DNA of 50,660 bases from positions 1,536 to 52,195 of the forward strand of contig DIWJ01000063.1 of assembly GCA_002428445.1 (NCBI GenBank), given 5' to 3'. Below, in pieces: positions 42,397 to 50,151 of this stretch. The notes beneath the pieces are model-generated. The model searched no databases, was not told where the DNA came from, and worked only from the letters and a program-made list of their open reading frames with translations. Numbering within the stretch: the stretch's first letter is position 1; the number at the start of each line of letters is the position of its first letter. Source of the DNA: Syntrophaceae bacterium UBA6109. Lineage in GTDB: Bacteria > Desulfobacterota > Syntrophia > Syntrophales > UBA6109. The translations under genes and the position numbers were made by a program.

Positions 42397-43053
42397 TTAA
42401 GAACAACCGCCTTTTTTTTGGAGATAATTATCATACAATTCTTTCACGGTGTGCTCTGTGAAAATCGGAAGCCAATGGGGACGCGCGCGCATAGCATTGT
42501 TGAGTATTTCGGCAATAAGTGAACATTCATGCCTTTGTGTCCAAGGACGGGAATCATGTGGCGGTAGAACTCTCTCGATCACGTCGAGAAGCTCAGCTAT
42601 TGCACGGCCTATTCTATAGTTTGCCGTCGTTAAGTTCGGAGAAATCCCATAGTGCGACATTTCATTCTTTACAAACTTCTTACCGAGAACATTCCCTCGG
42701 CATTTACTCTTCTTTTGTTTTGGGAAGAGATCTTGTTTAATCTTTAAGTCGGATCGAATCGCATCAATGCGCTCCTTGATTTCCCGCATCTCCTCAGAAT
42801 TATCTCCCACAATCCAGGGATTCCTAGACAGAGCAGTCAAATTGCGAATTGCATAATCAAGTGCTTTTATGTTTGAAGGTGCGAGCACCTTATGATTGGG
42901 AATTTTCAAAAGTCCGGAACGGAGGATCTTCCGCAAGGCGCCCCAGTCGATACCCCTCTTCATGAGGTAATCGGCGAAGTCGCGATTCTGGACCATAGCA
43001 GACAGCGGGTTCGGATCGGGTCCCTTGACAAACTTTCCCGGCACCTCATTCAC
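42397..43053 (-). CDS. Hypothetical protein coupled to integrase
   Basis: 218 residues, mostly helical, no membrane segment. DYLMKRGIDWGALRKIL and a central charged region (EIKERIDAIRSDLKIKQDLF) are visible. No family recognised. The GTG start lies within the last codons of int (8-nt overlap), so translation is coupled. AT-richer than the core genes. Confidence 0.6.
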   Translation of the reverse strand: MNEVPGKFVKGPDPNPLSAMVQNRDFADYLMKRGIDWGALRKILRSGLLKIPNHKVLAPSNIKALDYAIRNLTALSRNPWIVGDNSEEMREIKERIDAIRSDLKIKQDLFPKQKKSKCRGNVLGKKFVKNEMSHYGISPNLTTANYRIGRAIAELLDVIERVLPPHDSRPWTQRHECSLIAEILNNAMRARPHWLPIFTEHTVKELYDNYLQKKGGCS

Positions 43054-44278
43054 CGCCCTTCACTTCTGCAATCTTCCCGAATGTCTTACGCCGCCCTTTT
43101 ACAGCTTTTTCAAAATTCCGGGTTGCGTTCTGCAGGGTACCGTTTGACAAGTGGCTGTATCGCTCAGTCAGGGTAATGCTCCCATGCCCGAGCAATTCCT
43201 TGATGACGTATAGATCGGTCCCGCTCTCGGCGTGCCAGGATCCAAAGGTATGGCGTAAGGTATGAAAGCAAACCCGTTGTCGTGGATCGCCCACGCCTTT
43301 ATTGAATCCAAGATCTTTGACGCTTTGCCGGAAAATTAATGAAATTTCCCCGTACGCCCCTCCCATCTTATGGGGAAAAACAAGGTCGTCCGGCTTGCCC
43401 CGCTCCATGGCCGCGAACATCTTCTTCAAGCTGTCCGTCATGAAGGCGTTTCGTGTCTTCATGCTCTTGGGGTCAAGGATTGTTATAAGGCCCCGATTGA
43501 TATCGACGCAGCCCCATGTCAAATGAAAAACTTCCGATGCCCTCATGCCGGTATGGAGGCTTAAGAGTGTTATCCGATACGTCTTCTCGTCCCGGTCTTT
43601 CAGTAACGCCGTCAATTTCTCGGCCTCTTCATGCCCAAGGAATCGTTGCCGGCGGTTGTCGAATTTTGGAATCTTGACGGAGCGGGTAGGGGACTCTCCA
43701 GAAACGCGGCCATCGCGGCGCGCCATGTTCCAGATCTGCCGGATCGTTGCAAGGACGTATTGAACCGTCCGGGGCGCCTTGCCTTCATCGAGCAACTTCT
43801 TTTTCAAGCGTTCGATATCCAGGGGTGTAATCAATCGGAGCTGCTTGTTTCCGATCGCGGGGCAGATCCAGTGCCGGAAATGGCTCTCTTCCTTATCGTG
43901 CGTTTCGGGCTTTTTTTGCGTCTTCGATACCGGCCGGTAGGAGGCTTCGAAATACTGTTTGAAGGTCGTGCTGTCACGTTCGGCCCTTGCCTGCTCAGCC
44001 TTTTCCTTCTCGCGCCGCTGCTTTTCCCGCTCCCTTTTTTCCGCAAGCCTTACGGGTCCCGTCCCGAGGGTAAACGATTTCTTGAGTTCTGCGAGTTCAT
44101 TGGCTGCCTTTTCCGCATTCCATTTTTCGGACGCCCAGCCGAGACCTTCTTCCTTGCGTTTTCCGTTTCTTTGATATCTAATCGCGAAGTATCGATCCCT
44201 GCCGACGCCATGCTTGCGGGTAGGGTGTTCATAGTAGCGGACGCCCGGGTGCTTTGTGCTGATCCATTTGACGGCCAT
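43046..44278 (-). CDS. int: Tyrosine-type site-specific integrase
   Basis: 410 residues. An N-terminal arm-binding-like domain and a SAM-like core-binding region precede the catalytic domain with TGMRASEV (first Arg ~241), HTLRHTFG (His-x-x-Arg ~342), LLGHGSI and the nucleophile in TERYSHL (~372): the full R-H-R-H-Y set. It is transcribed inward from the right end. It recombines the tRNA-Leu core sites. Confidence 0.95.
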   Translation of the reverse strand: MAVKWISTKHPGVRYYEHPTRKHGVGRDRYFAIRYQRNGKRKEEGLGWASEKWNAEKAANELAELKKSFTLGTGPVRLAEKREREKQRREKEKAEQARAERDSTTFKQYFEASYRPVSKTQKKPETHDKEESHFRHWICPAIGNKQLRLITPLDIERLKKKLLDEGKAPRTVQYVLATIRQIWNMARRDGRVSGESPTRSVKIPKFDNRRQRFLGHEEAEKLTALLKDRDEKTYRITLLSLHTGMRASEVFHLTWGCVDINRGLITILDPKSMKTRNAFMTDSLKKMFAAMERGKPDDLVFPHKMGGAYGEISLIFRQSVKDLGFNKGVGDPRQRVCFHTLRHTFGSWHAESGTDLYVIKELLGHGSITLTERYSHLSNGTLQNATRNFEKAVKGRRKTFGKIAEVKGGE

Positions 44279-44345
44279 TTATATTGGTCTCCACAGGAAA
44301 AATGTTACATATTTGCATCCTTCAAGAGATCCCTTGGTGCTCCTT

Positions 44346-44363
44346 CTCCCCACACTCTCCCCA
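44346..44363 (+). promoter_or_regulatory. Right integrase arm-type sites (CTCCCCA x2)
   Basis: Two CTCCCCA motifs start 11 bp apart between int and the right core, mirroring the pair near the left end in motif, spacing and orientation. Probable arm sites; they may also overlap the int promoter region. Confidence 0.5.
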
Positions 44364-44493
44364 CATGTTTTGAAAAGCAGGGTGTTCTAACGGGATGTTA
44401 TGTGAAGGTCATTATAGAAGAAAAGCGTATGTAATACAAGAAGTTTCTCTTGTTATCTTGAATAAAGTGAAATTATGTGAAAGTCAGCAATCT

Positions 44494-44552
44494 GGGACTT
44501 AAAATCCCTCGGTCCATAGGGCTGTGCGGGTTCGATTCCCGCCCCAGCACCA
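44494..44552 (+). pseudogene. 3' half of tRNA-Leu with right att core
   Basis: It begins with the 18-bp core, has a variable arm of different sequence, the T-arm GCGGG-TTCGATT-CCCGC, and ends CCA. No 5' half precedes it. The acceptor 3' strand is CCCAGC, one nucleotide short of seven, and does not pair with the 5' half at 34792. It is a decayed remnant and cannot make a tRNA. Confidence 0.8.
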
Positions 44553-44585
44553 CTTAGGAATCCAATACAGTCCAAAGAAGAAGAG

Positions 44586-44612
44586 AAACCCGCTGAAACT
44601 AGCGGGTTTTTT
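44586..44612 (+). terminator. Terminator behind the tRNA remnant
   Basis: Stem AAACCCGCT/AGCGGGTTT with loop GAAACT and a T-run. This is probably the original terminator of tRNA-Leu, displaced 9.7 kb by the insertion. Confidence 0.8.
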
Positions 44613-44710
44613 CTTGCCTGTTGTCAAGCGACGTGTCATGTGATTCAACACAATACCCCCAATTCCGAGGGGGGTACCGAAGGTCACGCAAAACACGATA
44701 CCCCCAGAAG

Positions 44711-44838
44711 AAGGTGAGAAAAGTCAAGCCGTCCGGCAAGCAGATGAAGCTCTTCGACGGGGGCGGTCTCATAGTCGGGTCTTTAATTGGATTTTGGAGA
44801 GAAAAAATCTTGATGACCGATCGTTGTAGAAATACTTG
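44711..44838 (+). pseudogene. N-terminal fragment of a P4-type integrase
   Basis: The frame reads KKVRKVKPSG, then MKLFDGGGL (44744-44770), the signature opening of the P4-integrase arm domain (usual form 'KxYKLFDGGGLYLLV'). After GGGL the reading loses similarity and stops at 44838. Position and orientation, right behind the tRNA 3' end, are those of P4-type integrases. It points to an older island whose integrase was deleted. Confidence 0.6.
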
Positions 44839-44870
44839 AGTATGATTTCTTGTGGCCCATAGAAAAATCC

Positions 44871-44898
44871 TTGACTGATCGGCACTATTGGCTATAGT
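44871..44898 (+). promoter_or_regulatory. Promoter upstream of the helicase leader
   Basis: TTGACT, 16 nt, TATAGT. The start would be near 44905, giving a leader of about 175 nt before the helicase ATG. Confidence 0.65.
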
Positions 44899-44968
44899 TT
44901 CGCTGAAATTTCAAGCGTATATTTAGAAGGAGCGGTCTCGATTCTGACATAACTCTTAAGAGGGACAG

Positions 44969-45091
44969 ATGACCTCGATATCTCGAAACCCCGTTTTCAT
45001 CGAAAGAAGACGGGGTTTTATATTTTCGGCGCCCGGTGCGCCTGACGCGGCCGCGCCCCGTTCCCACAGGGCTATGCCATCATGCAACTGA
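44969..45091 (+). CDS. Possible 40-aa leader peptide overlapping the helicase start
   Basis: ATG preceded by GAGGG. The product MTSISRNPVFIERRRGFIFS continues with an Ala/Pro-rich end. Its TGA lies within the first codons of the helicase gene (10-nt overlap). The intrinsic-terminator hairpin falls inside this ORF. The layout suits attenuation or translational coupling, but the peptide may be fortuitous. Confidence 0.35.
   Translation: MTSISRNPVFIERRRGFIFSAPGAPDAAAPRSHRAMPSCN
44986..45027 (+). terminator. Terminator/attenuator upstream of the helicase gene
   Basis: Stem AAACCCCGTTTTC/GAAGACGGGGTTT (13 bp, one G-T pair), 7-nt loop, then TTTTATATTTT. It is downstream of the promoter at 44871 and 55 nt before the helicase ATG. 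It either ends a ~115-nt small RNA or gates expression of the cassette. Confidence 0.75.
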
Positions 45092-47958
45092 CCCCCTACC
45101 ACGCCAAGTATTTCTCATATGAATTGACGAAACGTTGCTCTTCGAACAGCGTAGAAAAGCTGGCAACATCGCTTTCCGACGCCCAGGTCGATCTCAACCC
45201 CCATCAGGTCGAAGCGGCGCTCTTTGCCTTCCGGTCTCCTTTATCAAAGGGAGCAATCCTTGCCGACGAAGTCGGCCTCGGCAAGACGATCGAAGCAGGC
45301 ATTCTCCTTTCGCAAAAGTGGGCCGAGCGGAGGCGCAAGCTTCTGATCATCGTGCCGTCAAGCCTGCGGAAGCAATGGAATCAGGAACTCCTGGAAAAAT
45401 TCTTCCTTCCGTCACTCATCCTGGAGACAAGATCCTTCAACCTGGAAATCAAGAAAGGGCTTCTGAATCCCTTCCAGCAGGACGCCATCGTCATCTGCTC
45501 CTATCAGTTTGCCAGAGGCAAGGAGGCCTACATCCGTCAAGTGGCCTGGGACCTCATCGTCATCGACGAAGCGCACCATCTGAGGAATGTCTATAAACCG
45601 ACAAACAAGATCGCAAATACCATCAAAGATGCCGTCGCCCTTGCCCCGAAAGTATTGCTGACGGCCACGCCGCTCCAGAATTCCCTCCTTGAACTGTACG
45701 GTCTGGTGAGCGTCATCGACGATTATGCCTTCGGGGATCTGAAGAGTTTCAAAAGCCGGTTTGCAAGACTCACCGGCGGAGACAACTTCGACGACCTCAA
45801 AGAGCGGCTTCGTCCCATATGCCAGCGCACGCTGAGACGCCAGGTCCTGGAATACATCAAGTACACGAACCGCATCCCGATCACGCAGGAGTTCTATCCG
45901 ACCGAAAACGAGCAGCGATTATACGACCTCGTCTCGGACTACCTTCAGCGCCCCAATCTCTATGCCCTGCCGGCCAGTCAAAGACAGTTGATGACTCTCA
46001 TCCTTCGCAAGTTGCTTGCCTCGTCGACCCATGCCATTTCCGCCACGCTCGGAACCCTTGCCAAAAGGCTGGAGGCAATCGTCGAGCACCAGACCCAGCC
46101 GCTCGCTATTTTCGAGGACGCTATCGCCGGAAACGTGGAAAACTTCGACGAGATCAAGGAGGAATGGACCGAGGAAAACGGGAGATCGGCCGAGGAAGAG
46201 CCCGCATACACGACGGAAGATCTGAAAGCGATGGGAGATGAAATCAGCGCCCTGCGTGACTTTCACGCATTGGCAACGTCCATTCAGAAAAACTCGAAGG
46301 GGGAAGTGCTACTGACCGCCCTGCAGCGGGGATTCGCGCAGGCCGAGGAGAAGGGTGCCGTCAGCAAGGCCGTGATCTTCACAGAGTCGACGCGGACACA
46401 GGAGTATCTCAAGGCCATCCTCGATAATACGCCCTACAGGGGAAAAGTTGTCCTGTTCAACGGGTCCAACAGCGACCGCGAATCGAAGGAGATCTACCGG
46501 AGGTGGCTGTCGAAACACGAGGGAACTGACCGGGTGACCGGCTCCCGGACGGCCGACATGCGGGCCGCACTGGTGGACTGTTTCCGGGATGAGGCGGAAA
46601 TCATGATCGCTACGGAAGCGGGGGCGGAGGGGATCAACCTCCAGTTCTGCTCCCTTGTGGTCAATTACGATCTGCCCTGGAATCCCCAGCGCATCGAACA
46701 GCGGATCGGACGATGCCATCGCTACGGCCAGAAACACGACGTCGTGGTCGTCAATTTTCTCAACAAGAAGAATGCCGCCGATCAGCGGGTCTATCAACTC
46801 CTGTCCGAGAAGTTCCGTCTCTTCGAAGGAGTCTTCGGCGCCAGCGACGAGGTTCTGGGGGCCATCGAATCGGGCGTCGACTTCGAGCGGCGCATCGCCC
46901 ATATTTACCAATGCTGCCGCTCCGAGGAAGAAATCCAGAACGCCTTCGATGCCCTGCAGAAGGAGATGGAGCCCCATATCGATGAAACGATGAACGTGAC
47001 CCGGCAGAGGCTGCTGGAGAATTTCGACGAAGAGGTCCATGAGAAACTCAGGGTTAATCTCCAGGAAAGCAGGAAGTACCTCTCCCGCTATGAAAACTGG
47101 CTCTGGGAACTGACGCGTTACTATCTCGCTCCCTACGCGGACTTTGCGGCCGACGACCACTCGTTCATGCTCCGCAAGAACCCCTTTCCCGAAGAAAAGA
47201 TCCACGCCGGCCCTTACCGGATCGGCAAGCATATCGAGGACGCCAACACATACAGAACGGGGCATCCGTTGGCCCGGCGGATCATCGAGACATGCAAGGC
47301 TCTTTCTCTGCCCCGGCAGGAACTGGCCTTTCATTACTCGACGACGCCCAAGAAGATCACAATCCTGGAACCCCTCGTAAACAGAGCAGGCTGGCTGGCC
47401 GTCGTCAATCTCACGATCCATTCCTTCGAGACGGAAGACAGACTGCTTTTCTGCGGGCTGAGCGATGACGGAAGCGATCTCGATGACGAGATGTGCCGTA
47501 GGCTGTTTTCCCTGCCCGCCGCAGTCAATCCGCTTGAGACGGAGATAGATGAAAAGGCCGCGGCACACCTCCGCGATGTTGCACAAAAGCGGGAAACCGA
47601 AGTTCTGCAGGAAAACGCGGAGCGCAACGGTGGGTTCTTCGATACGGAAATGGCCAAGCTCGACAAATGGGCGGAGGACGTCAAAGGCAGCCTTGAGATA
47701 GAGCTGAAGGAACTCGACAAGGAGATCAAGTTCCGTAAGACCGAGGCCAAGAAGATCCCCGCCCTGGAAGAAAAAGTCGCCGCCCAGCGCCATATCAAGG
47801 AACTGGAGAAGAAGCGCAACAGCCTGCGCATGAACCTATATCAAGCCCAGGATGAGGTTGATTTGCGGAAGGAGAAACTCATCGAAGAGATCGAGGCCCG
47901 CCTTCAGCAGAAGCTGGAAAGAAACGAACTCTTCCTCATCCGATGGAAAGTCATCTGA
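45082..47958 (+). CDS. SNF2-family DEAH-box helicase of a defence-like cassette
   Basis: 958 residues. Motif I DEVGLGKTIEAG (~66), DEAH in IVIDEAHHLRN (~161), LLTATPLQNS, and motifs V/VI in EAGAEGINLQ and RIEQRIGRCHRYGQ (~511-550) define an SNF2/RapA-like ATPase. The C-terminal ~120 residues form a long coiled coil. It is similar in layout to the stand-alone SNF2 helicases found beside type III-like methylases, and to DrmD of class 1 DISARM, but the other DISARM genes are not seen. dsDNA translocation is expected; the partner is likely the methyltransferase complex downstream. Confidence 0.85.
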   Translation: MQLTPYHAKYFSYELTKRCSSNSVEKLATSLSDAQVDLNPHQVEAALFAFRSPLSKGAILADEVGLGKTIEAGILLSQKWAERRRKLLIIVPSSLRKQWNQELLEKFFLPSLILETRSFNLEIKKGLLNPFQQDAIVICSYQFARGKEAYIRQVAWDLIVIDEAHHLRNVYKPTNKIANTIKDAVALAPKVLLTATPLQNSLLELYGLVSVIDDYAFGDLKSFKSRFARLTGGDNFDDLKERLRPICQRTLRRQVLEYIKYTNRIPITQEFYPTENEQRLYDLVSDYLQRPNLYALPASQRQLMTLILRKLLASSTHAISATLGTLAKRLEAIVEHQTQPLAIFEDAIAGNVENFDEIKEEWTEENGRSAEEEPAYTTEDLKAMGDEISALRDFHALATSIQKNSKGEVLLTALQRGFAQAEEKGAVSKAVIFTESTRTQEYLKAILDNTPYRGKVVLFNGSNSDRESKEIYRRWLSKHEGTDRVTGSRTADMRAALVDCFRDEAEIMIATEAGAEGINLQFCSLVVNYDLPWNPQRIEQRIGRCHRYGQKHDVVVVNFLNKKNAADQRVYQLLSEKFRLFEGVFGASDEVLGAIESGVDFERRIAHIYQCCRSEEEIQNAFDALQKEMEPHIDETMNVTRQRLLENFDEEVHEKLRVNLQESRKYLSRYENWLWELTRYYLAPYADFAADDHSFMLRKNPFPEEKIHAGPYRIGKHIEDANTYRTGHPLARRIIETCKALSLPRQELAFHYSTTPKKITILEPLVNRAGWLAVVNLTIHSFETEDRLLFCGLSDDGSDLDDEMCRRLFSLPAAVNPLETEIDEKAAAHLRDVAQKRETEVLQENAERNGGFFDTEMAKLDKWAEDVKGSLEIELKELDKEIKFRKTEAKKIPALEEKVAAQRHIKELEKKRNSLRMNLYQAQDEVDLRKEKLIEEIEARLQQKLERNELFLIRWKVI

Positions 47959-47985
47959 AATGCCCTCGGTTTATGGGCGTATTTC

Positions 47986-48014
47986 TTGACAAATACTATT
48001 GCAAATACTATATG
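47986..48014 (+). promoter_or_regulatory. Strong promoter of fic with direct repeats
   Basis: Perfect TTGACA, 17 nt, TATATG. AAATACTAT occurs twice, 12 bp apart (47991 and 48003), covering the spacer and -10 box, so a repressor bound there would block RNA polymerase. It gives fic its own control within the cassette. Confidence 0.7.
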
Positions 48015-48017
48015 GAA

Positions 48018-48041
48018 TTTGCATTTTACCAGTAATGCAAA
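48018..48041. promoter_or_regulatory. Operator-like inverted repeat before fic
   Basis: TTTGCATT-ttaccagt-AATGCAAA, perfect 8-bp arms, just downstream of the -10 box and 20 nt before the fic ATG. The C-terminal winged helix of the Fic protein itself is a candidate binder. Confidence 0.55.
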
Positions 48042-48061
48042 GAACATATAGAGGTAAATAT

Positions 48062-49225
48062 ATGCAAAAATATGCGCACATTCCATTTCAAAAGAGCTGG
48101 CGGCTTGACGATGATACCATCTTCATGCTGGGGCAAAGCGAGTCCATCGTTCAGGCGATCTCCTCCGCCCCGATCAAACCGGAATACCGCCAACAGCTGC
48201 TCGTCGTCTCTTTGCGAAAAGGCGCCCGGGCGACCACGGCGATCGAGGGGAACACTCTATCCGAAGCGGAGGTGGCCCGCATCGACGAAGGGGAAAAGCT
48301 CCCGCCCAGTAAGGAATACCTGCAAATCGAGGTCAAGAATGTCATCGACGCCCTGAACCAGATCCGCATCGAGGTCATTGCCGAAGACAAAGCCTTCATT
48401 CTGTCCCCGGAGCTTATCGAGCGGTTCAACCATTCGGTGGGCAAGGACTTGGGGGAACACTTTCAGGGCGTGCCCGGCAAGTTCAGGATGCCCGGACACA
48501 ACGTGGTTGTGGGGACGTACCGGCCGCCGCCGGGGGAAGATGTCGCACCCTTGATGATCCGCTTCTGCGAATGGATGAAAGAGACGTTCCGCTATGAAGA
48601 AGGGAAACAGTCGTTCTCTGAACAGGTCCTTCAGGCGATCGTCGCCCACGCCTACCTCGCCATGATCCACCCCTTCGGGGACGGCAACGGGCGGACGGCC
48701 CGGCTGATCGAGTTCTACATCCTCCTGCGGGCAGGTCTGCCCGATATCGCGTCGCACATCCTGTCGAACCACTACAACGACACCCGGCAGGAGTACTACC
48801 GTCAGCTCGATCTCTGCGTCCGGGAAAGAGACCTGTCCGGATTCGTCAAGTACGCCGTTCTCGGGTTCCGTGACGGATTAAGAGGCGTTCTGGACATCGT
48901 GCAGAAAAATCTTCTGGAGATGTCGTGGCACAAGTTCATCTATGACGTTCTCGACAGCAAGAAGGCCACGGGCAAAACGCGCGCGATCGTCAAGAGGAGG
49001 AGGACGCTTGCCCTGCAATTTCCCGTGGAGGAATGGCTTACGCCCGATGAGCTCGTCGACCGTTCCGGCATCCTGGCCAAGGAATACGCCCGCCTCTCCT
49101 CAACCACGCTCATGCGGGACATCGCCGAACTGGAGAGGCTCGAACTGATTGCCAAGGACAAGGACAAGTACAAGGGCAACATCGAGATCATGCGCGGCTA
49201 CATGCCGATGCGGAAGGCAAGATAG
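48062..49225 (+). CDS. Fic-domain protein (AMPylator-type) with winged-helix C-terminus
   Basis: 387 residues. TTAIEGNT (~58) is the inhibitory helix motif (S/T)xxxE(G/N), N-terminal as in class II Fic proteins. AMIHPFGDGNGRTARL (~200) is the intact catalytic HPFx(D/E)GNGR loop, so nucleotide transfer to protein hydroxyls is possible. The last ~70 residues (WLTPDELVDRSGILAKEY through TTLMRDIAELERL) form a wHTH domain. The ATG was chosen for AGAGGT upstream. No separate antitoxin gene is needed given the built-in inhibitory helix. Confidence 0.88.
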   Translation: MQKYAHIPFQKSWRLDDDTIFMLGQSESIVQAISSAPIKPEYRQQLLVVSLRKGARATTAIEGNTLSEAEVARIDEGEKLPPSKEYLQIEVKNVIDALNQIRIEVIAEDKAFILSPELIERFNHSVGKDLGEHFQGVPGKFRMPGHNVVVGTYRPPPGEDVAPLMIRFCEWMKETFRYEEGKQSFSEQVLQAIVAHAYLAMIHPFGDGNGRTARLIEFYILLRAGLPDIASHILSNHYNDTRQEYYRQLDLCVRERDLSGFVKYAVLGFRDGLRGVLDIVQKNLLEMSWHKFIYDVLDSKKATGKTRAIVKRRRTLALQFPVEEWLTPDELVDRSGILAKEYARLSSTTLMRDIAELERLELIAKDKDKYKGNIEIMRGYMPMRKAR

Positions 49226-49232
49226 GATCGAG

Positions 49233-50003
49233 ATGAAATATCGAATCTACATCGACGAAGTCGGCAATCCCGACCTGGAAAGTTCGGAGAATCCTAACCA
49301 TCGATTTCTGAGTCTCACCGGCGTGATCGTTGAACTTGGTTATGTGGCCTCTGTGATCCATCCTCAAATGGAAGAAATCAAACACCGTTACTTTCATGCG
49401 CATCCCGATGAACCGATTATTTTTCACCGCAAGGAAATGTTCAACAATAAATATCCTTTTGAAGCATTAGCCGATGCCGGAACGAGAAGGTCTTTTGATG
49501 GAGACCTCCTTCGTCTCTTGAAAGATTGGGAGTATAAAGTGATTTCTGTTTGCCTGGACAAGAAGAAGCATAAAGAAACTTATTCTGTATGGCGTTTCGA
49601 TCCATACCATTACTGTCTGGCCGTTTTGCTCGAGCGCTTTGTATTTTTCTTGAAAAGACATGATGCCTGTGGCGATGCCATGGCAGAGTCCCGCGGCGGT
49701 AAAGAGGACATGAGGTTGAAGGATTCGTTCGAGCGTCTCTGGCAAAACGGAACCGATTATGTTGCACCGGATCAATTTCAGGAATGCTTGACGAGCCGTC
49801 AGCTTAAGATAAAAACAAAGGCAAACAATATTGCCGGGCTGCAACTTTGTGATCTGATCGCTCACTCAAGCCGGAATGAAATCCTGCGGGAACAACGCCT
49901 GTTCGCCGGACACATTTTGCCCTTCGGGGAAAAGGTGATCAAAATTCTCGAAAGCAAATACGATCAAGAGGGACAGCGTTGTTTTGGAAAGAAATTCATT
50001 TGA
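49233..50003 (+). CDS. DUF3800 protein
   Basis: 256 residues. YRIYIDEVGNPDL at the N-terminus and GLQLCDLIAHSSRNE near 201 are the acidic motifs of DUF3800, predicted to have an RNase H-like fold. DUF3800 genes are frequent in defence islands, often beside methylases and Fic or helicase genes. AGGA precedes the ATG, 7 nt after fic. The frame extends upstream into fic, but that part is a shadow. Confidence 0.85.
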   Translation: MKYRIYIDEVGNPDLESSENPNHRFLSLTGVIVELGYVASVIHPQMEEIKHRYFHAHPDEPIIFHRKEMFNNKYPFEALADAGTRRSFDGDLLRLLKDWEYKVISVCLDKKKHKETYSVWRFDPYHYCLAVLLERFVFFLKRHDACGDAMAESRGGKEDMRLKDSFERLWQNGTDYVAPDQFQECLTSRQLKIKTKANNIAGLQLCDLIAHSSRNEILREQRLFAGHILPFGEKVIKILESKYDQEGQRCFGKKFI

Positions 50004-50010
50004 GCCCAAT

Positions 50011-50031
50011 AAAAAAAGGCCCTTTCGGGCC
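50011..50031 (-). terminator. Hairpin with A/T tract between DUF3800 and the methyltransferase
   Basis: GGCCC-TTTC-GGGCC, with A7 on its left, works as an intrinsic terminator on the minus strand only; no T-run follows on the plus strand. A second hairpin GATGGC-TTC-GCCATC is at 50034-50048. No minus-strand gene upstream is visible, so it may stop antisense transcription or be part of a processed intercistronic hairpin. Confidence 0.4.
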
Positions 50032-50151
50032 CCGATGGCTTCGCCATCCACCTCCGGATAACCGGATTGATTGTACTTTGGTTGATTGGTTTGCAGATGT
50101 CAAGCACTTTCTTTGCAGGTAATATCTTGTCTTTGCTGGAGAGGGTAATTC

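Larger units (their letters stand above)
34838..44511. mobile_element. Integrated phage-satellite-like element (~9.7 kb) in tRNA-Leu
   Basis: It is bounded by the 18-bp core repeats and carries int, alpA-like, hypothetical, O-like rep with iterons and P-like genes in one minus-strand direction, then small phage-type genes and a plus-strand cargo segment. No capsid, portal, terminase, tail or lysis gene is visible, and no conjugation gene. The size and the order int-alpA-rep recall Gram-negative PICIs and P4-like satellites. GC is lower and more variable than in the flanking core. It appears intact enough to excise: int is full length and both cores are identical. Confidence 0.8.

Noticed and set aside
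42269..42400. Plus-strand 43-codon ORF between the alpA-like gene and the 218-aa gene
   Set aside because: Its composition looks protein-like (IESGFDYTDWLKRGLDVVE), but it has no ribosome site, its ATG overlaps the alpA start region, and no homologue is known to me.
34880..44493. CRISPR array or conjugation genes in the element
   Set aside because: No regularly spaced long repeats other than the 19-bp iterons, which lie inside a coding region with variable spacing. No relaxase, coupling protein or type IV secretion motif was found.
44494..44552. A second functional tRNA-Leu
   Set aside because: Only the 3' half is present and its acceptor strand is one base short, so it cannot fold into a tRNA.
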